Shown here in pieces: positions 14,658-19,285 of a stretch of 19,285 nucleotides of DNA (position 1 is its first letter; each line of letters begins with the position of its first letter). Under the pieces are notes generated by a model that searched no databases, was not told where the DNA came from, and worked only from the letters and a program-made list of their open reading frames with translations. The DNA comes from JBOHSA01 sp050732995 (GTDB taxonomy: Bacteria > Gemmatimonadota > Gemmatimonadetes > Gemmatimonadales > GWC2-71-9). Position numbers and translations under genes: made by a program. Location: contig JBOHSA010000176.1 of assembly GCA_050732995.1 (NCBI GenBank), positions 1-19,285 on the forward strand, read 5' to 3'.

Positions 14658-16685
14658 TCACTCCACCAGCTCTTTCGCTACTAGCACTACCCGCTCCACC
14701 GTCAGCCCCAGCTCCTGGTAGATCCGCTGATACGGCGCCGACGCGCCGAAGCGGTCGAGACCGAGAATCGCGCCGCGCTCCCCCCCCCCTACCCAGCGGT
14801 GCCAGGGCTGCAACGCCGCGGCCTCCACGGCGACCCGCGGCACACCGGGCGGCAGGACGGCGTCCCGATAGCTCTGCGGCTGGGACGCGAAGTACTCCAT
14901 GCACGGCAGGCTCACCACCCGTGCCGACAGCCCCTCGGCCGTGAGCTGCTCGTACGCGCCGAGCACCAGCTCCACCTCGGATCCCGTGCCGATCAGCACG
15001 ACCTGCGGCTTCCCGCCGCGCGCGTCGGCCAACACGTAGCCGCCGAGCCGCAGCCCGTTCGCGGGCGCGTACCGGGCCCGATCGATAATGGGCACCTTCT
15101 GCCGGGTGAGGGCCAAAGCAACAGGGCCCCCGCGGTGCAGGATCGCCGCGCGCCAGGCCTCGACCACCTCGGTGGCGTCCGAGGGACGGATCACGGTCAT
15201 GTTGGGGATCGCACGCAGCGCGGCGAGCTGCTCGACCGGCTGGTGCGTGGGGCCGTCCTCGCCCAATCCGATCGAGTCGTGCGTGAACACGTAGATTGGC
15301 CGCAAGCGCGCCAGGGCCGCGAGCCGGGTCGGCGGTCGCATGTAGTCGGAAAAGATCAGAAACGTACCGCCGTAGGGAATGAACCCCTTGTGATAGCACA
15401 GGCCGTTCAGCACGGCCCCCATGCCGTGCTCGCGCACGCCGAAATGGAAGTTCCGGCCCGCGGGCTCCGCCACGCTGAAAGTCCCGCCGCCCTTGATGTC
15501 GGTGTTGTTCGAGCCGGTAAGGTCGGCCGAGCCCCCGATCAGCTCGGGCAGCCGGGGCGCGATGGCGTTCAGCACCTTGCCGGAAGCGGCCCGCGTGGCC
15601 ATCGCACCGTCCTTCGGCGTGAACGCCGGCAGCCCACCATCCCACCCCTCCGGCAGCGTCCCCGCGAGCCGGCGCTCGAGCTCGGCCGCGAGCTCGGGAT
15701 GGGCGCGGCCGTAGGCGGCGAACCGCCCGCTCCAGTCCGCCTCGAGCCGGGCGCCGCGGTCGCGCGCCGTGCGCCAGCGGGCCAGCGCCTCTTCGGGCAC
15801 GTAGAACGGCTCGAGCGAAGGCCAGCCGAGGTTCTGCTTCGTGAGCTTCACCTCGTCCGCGCCGAGCGGGGCGCCGTGCGCCTCGGCGGTGTCCTGCTTG
15901 TGGGGACTGCCGTAGGCGATGTGCGTCCGGATGATGACGAGCGACGGCTTGTCCGCAACGCGCCGCGCGGCCCGAAGCGCGGCGTCGAGCACGCCCAGGT
16001 CGTTGCCGTCGGCCACCCGCTGCACGTGCCAGCCGTACGCCTCGAACCGCCGCGCCGTATCGTCCGAGAACGCGAGGTTCGTGTCGCCGTCGATCGTGAT
16101 GTGGTTGTCGTCGTACAGGCCGATCAGCTTGCCCAGCCGGAGGTGGCCCGCGAGCGAGCAGGCCTCGTGCGACAGCCCTTCCATCAGGTCGCCGTCCGAG
16201 GCGAGGAAGTAGGTGTGGTGGTCCACGATCGCATGCTCCGGCCGGTTGAACTCCGCCGCGAGCCGCGCTTCGGCGATCGCCATCCCCACCGCATTCCCCA
16301 CTCCCTGGCCCAGCGGGCCCGTGGTGGCCTCGACGCCCGGCGTGAGGCCGTACTCCGAGTGCCCCGGCGTGCGGCTGCCCCACTGCCGGAACCGCTTGAT
16401 CTCTTCGAGCGGCAGATCGTAGCCGGTGAGATGGAGCGCGGAATACAGGAGCATGCACGCGTGCCCGCAGGACAACACGAAGCGGTCGCGGTCGGGCCAT
16501 GCGGGGTTCCCCGGGTTATGGCGCAGATGCTTGAGCCACAGGACGTACGCCAGCGGGGCGAGCGCCATCGCGGTCCCCGGATGCCCCGAGTCCGCCCGCT
16601 GCACGGCGTCCATGGACAGCGCGCGGACGGTATTGATGCAGAGCAGATCGCGCGCGGTGTCGCGCGCGGTCGCCGCTTCGGTCAT
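14658..16685 (-). CDS. tkt: transketolase
   Basis: This thiamine-diphosphate enzyme of the pentose phosphate or Calvin pathway moves two-carbon units between sugar phosphates in the cytosol. It has 675 residues, the normal full length. Visible signatures are the N-terminal DSGHPGTAMALAPLAYVLW; the TPP site SDGDLMEGLSHEACSLAG followed by NHITIDGDT; the pyrimidine domain with FGVREHGMGAVLNG, THDSIGLGEDGPTHQPVEQ and SDATEVVEAWR; and the C-terminal LGLDRFGASAPYQRIYQELG. Just before the last motif, WVGGGERG has about two extra Gly compared with the usual WVG(D/E)RG, made by a 10-G run, in frame. GGGAG upstream of the ATG is a good ribosome binding site. It follows the 104-residue gene by 16 bases. 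Confidence 0.97.
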   Translation of the reverse strand: MTEAATARDTARDLLCINTVRALSMDAVQRADSGHPGTAMALAPLAYVLWLKHLRHNPGNPAWPDRDRFVLSCGHACMLLYSALHLTGYDLPLEEIKRFRQWGSRTPGHSEYGLTPGVEATTGPLGQGVGNAVGMAIAEARLAAEFNRPEHAIVDHHTYFLASDGDLMEGLSHEACSLAGHLRLGKLIGLYDDNHITIDGDTNLAFSDDTARRFEAYGWHVQRVADGNDLGVLDAALRAARRVADKPSLVIIRTHIAYGSPHKQDTAEAHGAPLGADEVKLTKQNLGWPSLEPFYVPEEALARWRTARDRGARLEADWSGRFAAYGRAHPELAAELERRLAGTLPEGWDGGLPAFTPKDGAMATRAASGKVLNAIAPRLPELIGGSADLTGSNNTDIKGGGTFSVAEPAGRNFHFGVREHGMGAVLNGLCYHKGFIPYGGTFLIFSDYMRPPTRLAALARLRPIYVFTHDSIGLGEDGPTHQPVEQLAALRAIPNMTVIRPSDATEVVEAWRAAILHRGGPVALALTRQKVPIIDRARYAPANGLRLGGYVLADARGGKPQVVLIGTGSEVELVLGAYEQLTAEGLSARVVSLPCMEYFASQPQSYRDAVLPPGVPRVAVEAAALQPWHRWVGGGERGAILGLDRFGASAPYQRIYQELGLTVERVVLVAKELVE
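14780..14789 (-). repeat. 10-G homopolymer inside tkt
   Basis: C10 on the plus strand is G10 in the tkt sense strand, coding the extra Gly residues before ERGAILGLDRF. The reading frame is kept. Confidence 0.75.
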
Positions 16686-16701
16686 CGCGGGGCTCCCGTG
16701 A

Positions 16702-17016
16702 TCACATCAGGCCGGACTTGGCCCTCTGCCACAGCTTGGTCAGCCGGTCGAACCCGTCGACGAGCAGCTCCACCTGCTGCGGGCTGGGGCTGGCCTTCGC
16801 CGCCGGCACCAGCTCCGCGAGGATGCGCCCCATCTCGTTCCGGCCCTGCTTGGCCGCCTCGACGGCGATCTGATCCAGGATGCCGGCGATCTTCTGACGC
16901 ACCTGCGCGTCGTCGGGCACCTGCCAGAGGTACTCGGCCGAGGCCTTGCCGTCGGCGCACAGCTTGCCGAGGGCGTCGAGGAGGGGCTGGCGGGAGGGGC
17001 GAGGGGGCTCGGGCAT
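16702..17016 (-). CDS. small helical protein, unknown function
   Basis: This 104-residue protein from ATG 17016 is rich in Ala, Leu and Lys with predicted amphipathic helices and no membrane segment or signal peptide. It opens MPEPPRPSRQPLLDALGKL and ends FDRLTKLWQRAKSGLM. The helical build loosely recalls a four-helix-bundle or HPt-like domain, but no phospho-accepting His motif is visible, so I assign no function. The open frame continues upstream through the 7-bp repeats, giving a spurious repeat-encoded N-terminus; the start at 17016 excludes it. It is 16 bases ahead of tkt and likely co-transcribed. Confidence 0.7.
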   Translation of the reverse strand: MPEPPRPSRQPLLDALGKLCADGKASAEYLWQVPDDAQVRQKIAGILDQIAVEAAKQGRNEMGRILAELVPAAKASPSPQQVELLVDGFDRLTKLWQRAKSGLM

Positions 17017-17028
17017 GGCCGGAAACCT

Positions 17029-17124
17029 AAGTGCGGAGTGCGGAATTCGGAATGCGGAATGAAACCACCAAGGTCCGGACCCCGGCACGCCCATTCCGCA
17101 TTCCGCACTCCGCATTCCGCATTA
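17029..17124 (+). repeat. 7-bp-unit inverted repeat upstream of the TolB-like gene
   Basis: Two 33-base arms (17029-17061 and 17092-17124) match each other's reverse complement at about 28 of 33 positions, around a 30-base loop. Each arm is made of ATGCGGA units or variants. This occupies nearly the whole 121-base gap between the divergent 104-residue gene and the TolB-like gene. The 27 bases at 17098-17124 are identical to 8308-8334. TAAATT follows at 17123-17128. Confidence 0.85.
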
Positions 17125-17137
17125 AATTGCGGGGCCC

Positions 17138-18022
17138 ATGCTCGCCCTTCTCCTCGTATTCCAGTCCGTCACCGTCTCTCCCGACTCCGGCGAGGTCCAC
17201 CTGCGGAACGTCCGCCAGTTGACCTTCGGCGGGCAGAACGCGGAGGCCTATTTCTCGCGCTCCGGCCGCCAGCTCATCTTCCAGCGGCAGGAAGCCGACT
17301 CCGGCTGCGACCAACAGTACGTGATCAACGTGGACGGCACCGGGTTGCGGCGGGTCTCGAGCGGCCGGGGGCGCACGACGTGCGGGTACTTCTACGCGGA
17401 CGACCGCCGGATCTTCTATTCCAGCACCGAGCACGTGGGACCGGCCTGCCCGCCGCGCCCGGATTTCTCGCAAGGCTATGTCTGGGCGCTGTACGACTAC
17501 GACCTGTACACGGCGAACGCCGACGGCTCGGATACGCGGCGGCTCACGCGCAATCCCGGCTACGACGCCGAGGGGACGCTCTCCCCGGACGGTCGACGCA
17601 TCGTGTTCACGTCGCTGCGCGACGGGGACCTCGACATCTACACGATGAACGTGGGCGGCTCGGACGTGCGGCGGCTGACCCGGACGCTGGGCTACGACGG
17701 CGGCCCGTTCTTCTCGCCCGACGGCCGGTTGATCGTATATCGCGCCTACCACCCGGCCAGCGCGCGGGATTCGGCGGACTACACGACGCTCCTCGGGCGG
17801 AATCTCGTGCGCCCGAGCCGGATGGAGCTGTGGGTGATGAACGTGGACGGCACGGGGCAGCGCCGGGTGACCGATCTGGGCGGGGCGAGCTTCGCCCCCT
17901 ATTTCCACCCGGACGGCCGCCGGATCATCTTCGCCTCGAACCACAAGGACCCCCGCTCGCGCAATTTCGATCTCTATCTCGTGAACCTCGACGGCTCGGG
18001 GGGGGGGGGCTCGAGGCCGTGA
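17138..18022 (+). CDS. TolB/PD40-type beta-propeller protein, frameshifted near the 3' end
   Basis: The 294 readable residues consist of repeated WD40-like (PD40) blades: a segment ending LYLVNLDG, DLYTANADG, DIYTMNVGG or LWVMNVDG, followed by an RRLT or RRVT strand and then SPDGR-(RL)-IVF. A short hydrophobic N-terminus (MLALLLVFQS) suggests export. Such proteins are periplasmic or extracytoplasmic propellers that bind proteins or peptidoglycan; the exact partner is unknown. At the 12-G run (17998-18009) this frame leaves the gene and stops at 18020-18022. The last blade continues in another frame to 18156; the gene would be about 339 residues with one more G (or two fewer). There is no Shine-Dalgarno sequence before ATG 17138, and TAAATT 9 nt upstream could make it near-leaderless. 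Confidence 0.8.
   Translation: MLALLLVFQSVTVSPDSGEVHLRNVRQLTFGGQNAEAYFSRSGRQLIFQRQEADSGCDQQYVINVDGTGLRRVSSGRGRTTCGYFYADDRRIFYSSTEHVGPACPPRPDFSQGYVWALYDYDLYTANADGSDTRRLTRNPGYDAEGTLSPDGRRIVFTSLRDGDLDIYTMNVGGSDVRRLTRTLGYDGGPFFSPDGRLIVYRAYHPASARDSADYTTLLGRNLVRPSRMELWVMNVDGTGQRRVTDLGGASFAPYFHPDGRRIIFASNHKDPRSRNFDLYLVNLDGSGGGGSRP
17998..18009 (+). repeat. 12-G homopolymer at the frameshift in the TolB-like gene
   Basis: The run falls between DGSG and LEAVTT, where related propellers usually have no inserted Gly. A run of 10 or 13 G would join the two frames. It could be a sequencing or assembly error, a phase-variable tract or a slippage site. Confidence 0.8.
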
Positions 18023-18156
18023 CCACGAACGTGGAGTTCGACGCGTTTCCCATGTTCTCACCCGACGGCACGCGGATCGTCTGGGCCTCGAATCGCCACG
18101 GCCGGGTGCCCGGTGAGACCAACCTGTTCATCGCCGATTGGGTGGAGCGTCCGTGA
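18010..18156 (+). pseudogene. C-terminal blade of the TolB-like protein, separated by the frameshift
   Basis: Starting at codon 18010 this frame reads LEAVTTNVEFDAFPMFSPDG and continues with a TRIVWASNRH strand to WVERP and a TGA at 18154-18156. It is plainly the last PD40 blade of the gene upstream. It has no start of its own and the stop overlaps the lepB GTG, so it is part of the same gene rather than a separate one. Confidence 0.8.
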
Positions 18157-18884
18157 CCAAGCCAGCCGTGGGGCCTCCTCGCCCCAAGACGCTCCGCGAA
18201 GAGGCGATCTCCTGGGCCAAGTCCATCGGCGTCGCGCTCGTGATCTGGCTCGTGCTGCGCTCCTACGTGATCGAGGCGTTCCGCATCCCGTCGCCCAGCA
18301 TGGAGAACACCCTGCTCGTGGGCGACTTCCTGTTCGTCGAGAAGCTCGTGTACGGCGGCCAGTTCGAGATCCCGTTCACCGGCCTGCGGTTCGGGCGCCT
18401 GCCGGGGTATGGCACCCCGCACCGCGACCGCATCGTGGTGTTCCGGTCGGTCGAGGATTCGACGCCGAACCTGAACATCGTGAAGCGGATCGTGGGCGAG
18501 GCCGGCGACACGCTGCAGATGATCCGCGACACGCTGTACCGCAACGGCCGGCGGCTCGACGAGCCTTATGCCCTGCACCTGGCGGACGGCTTCGTGCGCG
18601 AGGACGACTTCCGGCTGCGGCAGATCCGCGCCTTGCAGCTGCCCCACTACGTGGGCCGGGACACGGCCCGCTACCATCCCACCACGCACGATTGGGGACC
18701 GATTGCGATCCCGCCCGATCACTACTGGGTGATGGGCGACAACCGGGACCAGTCGTACGACAGCCGCTACTGGGGTTTTCTGCCGCGGCCGCACATCGTG
18801 GGACGGCCGCTGTTCATCTATATGAGCATCGCGCGGCAGCCGTTGCGGATACGGTGGAATAGGCTGTTTAAAAGACCACACTAA
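18153..18884 (+). CDS. lepB: signal peptidase I
   Basis: This membrane serine protease of the S26 family cleaves signal peptides from exported proteins on the periplasmic side. It has 243 residues from GTG 18153, which has GGAG at 18143-18146 and overlaps the TolB-like stop (GTGA); a TTG at 18138 is less likely. One transmembrane helix spans about 20-38 (IGVALVIWLVLRSY). The catalytic Ser is in IPSPSMENTLLVGD and the catalytic Lys in NIVKRIVGEAGDTL. The closing box is WVMGDNRDQSYDSRYWGF. Transcriptional and translational coupling to the propeller gene is likely. Confidence 0.94.
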   Translation: MTKPAVGPPRPKTLREEAISWAKSIGVALVIWLVLRSYVIEAFRIPSPSMENTLLVGDFLFVEKLVYGGQFEIPFTGLRFGRLPGYGTPHRDRIVVFRSVEDSTPNLNIVKRIVGEAGDTLQMIRDTLYRNGRRLDEPYALHLADGFVREDDFRLRQIRALQLPHYVGRDTARYHPTTHDWGPIAIPPDHYWVMGDNRDQSYDSRYWGFLPRPHIVGRPLFIYMSIARQPLRIRWNRLFKRPH

Positions 18885-18956
18885 GAGGCTAAGGGGCTAA
18901 GGGGCTAAGCGGCTAGGTGGTCCGTCAACTCCTCAGCCTCTTAGCCCCTTAGCTGC
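18881..18956 (+). repeat. 8-bp repeat inverted array after lepB, possible terminator
   Basis: Left arm: GCTAAGGG units at 18888, 18896, 18904 and 18912. Right arm: TTAGCCCC at 18941 and a degenerate unit after it. 18896-18914 pairs with 18935-18953 at 18 of 19 positions around a 20-base loop. Only TTT follows, so it is at best a weak intrinsic terminator. The array begins at the lepB TAA stop. It belongs to the same family as 7822-7853. Confidence 0.75.
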
Positions 18957-18998
18957 CTAAGTTTCAATCCGACCACGTTGCCGAGGCGTATACCGACA

Positions 18999-19285
18999 GT
19001 GATTCCCGATCGTGTGCTCGTGGAGCGCATGGCGGCGGGCGACGAGGGTGCGCTGGGCGAGCTGTACGATCGCCACGGGCGGACCGTCTACGCGCTCGCC
19101 TGCGCCGTCGTCGGGGAGCGGGCGGACGCGGAGGAAGTCGCGGCCGACGCGTTCGGCCAGGCGTGGCGCACGGCGGGCCGGTTCGACCCGGCGCGCGGCA
19201 GCGTGGGGGCGTGGCTCGTGATCATCGCGCGGACCCGCGCCCTGGATCTGCTGCGCGCCCGATTCGCCGCGCCCTCGGGGACGCG
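18999..19285 (+). CDS. ECF-type RNA polymerase sigma factor, N-terminal part (3' end outside window)
   Basis: An open frame from GTG 18999 (or GTG 19014, ATG 19029) reaches the window end, about 95 residues. It matches sigma region 2 of extracytoplasmic-function factors: AGDEGALGELYDRHGRTVYA, then DAEEVAADAFGQAWR and GSVGAWLVIIARTRALDLLR, the core-binding and -10 recognition helices. Region 4 and any anti-sigma gene lie beyond the window. TATACC at 18989-18994 could be its -10 box, placing the start of transcription close to the GTG; that is tentative. Confidence 0.85.
   Translation, partial: MIPDRVLVERMAAGDEGALGELYDRHGRTVYALACAVVGERADAEEVAADAFGQAWRTAGRFDPARGSVGAWLVIIARTRALDLLRARFAAPSGT

Noticed and set aside
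14464..16500. 678-codon minus-strand frame overlapping tkt
   Set aside because: Out-of-frame shadow of transketolase; its tail passes through the leader region in a frame different from the Cys-rich ORF.
17029..17124. Possible CRISPR-like array in the short repeats
   Set aside because: Units are 7-8 bp, contiguous, without unique spacers, and arranged as inverted arms; this is not CRISPR structure.

Overview
This is a high-GC, gene-dense bacterial window. Three blocks point to a free-living aerobic or microaerobic diderm, and the overall look (GC, many c-type cytochromes, short-unit intergenic repeats, a coproporphyrin-type heme cluster) fits Gemmatimonadota or a similar environmental phylum. 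That placement is inference, because no marker gene here settles it.

Block 1 (1-8230, plus strand) is a terminal respiration operon. It begins with the 3' end of a c-type cytochrome, then a membrane-anchored monoheme cytochrome c, a large diheme cytochrome c fused to an ethylbenzene-dehydrogenase-type heme b domain, and a secreted cupredoxin-like protein. These are followed by coxB, coxA, coxC and coxD (a type A1 aa3 heme-copper oxidase), ctaB (heme O synthase) and two small membrane proteins. Most junctions overlap by a few bases (ATGA type). Block 2 (8346-12429, plus strand) makes heme for such enzymes: a HemQ/ChdC coproheme decarboxylase fused to a Rieske [2Fe-2S] domain, hemE, hemH and a short hemY, all with overlapping ends. 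The set matches the coproporphyrin-dependent heme route. No ctaA (heme A synthase) is present.

Block 3 (12368-14379, minus strand) is a two-gene operon of a RimK-like ATP-grasp ligase and an SsuD/SfnG-like FMNH2-dependent monooxygenase, converging on hemY with a 62-base overlap. Its leader (14409-14582, minus) is the most striking thing in the window. It has a short ORF with four consecutive cysteine codons, then a segment that can pair with the 5' arm of a 13-bp intrinsic terminator placed just before the ATP-grasp ribosome binding site. This has the layout of a cysteine-responsive transcription attenuator and suggests the operon serves sulfur acquisition.

Block 4 (14658-17016, minus) is a small unknown helical protein and transketolase. 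Block 5 (17138-18884, plus) is a TolB-like beta-propeller protein, frameshifted at a 12-G run, and signal peptidase I. An ECF sigma factor starts at 18999 and runs off the window.

Two short-unit repeat families recur. A 7-bp unit (ATGCGGA) forms inverted arrays just upstream of hemQ and the TolB-like gene. An 8-bp unit (TTAGCCCC) forms arrays that begin at the stop codons of ctaB and lepB. Six G runs of 8-14 nt are present, and all have G on the transcribed genes' sense strand. No tRNA, rRNA, CRISPR array or insertion sequence was seen.
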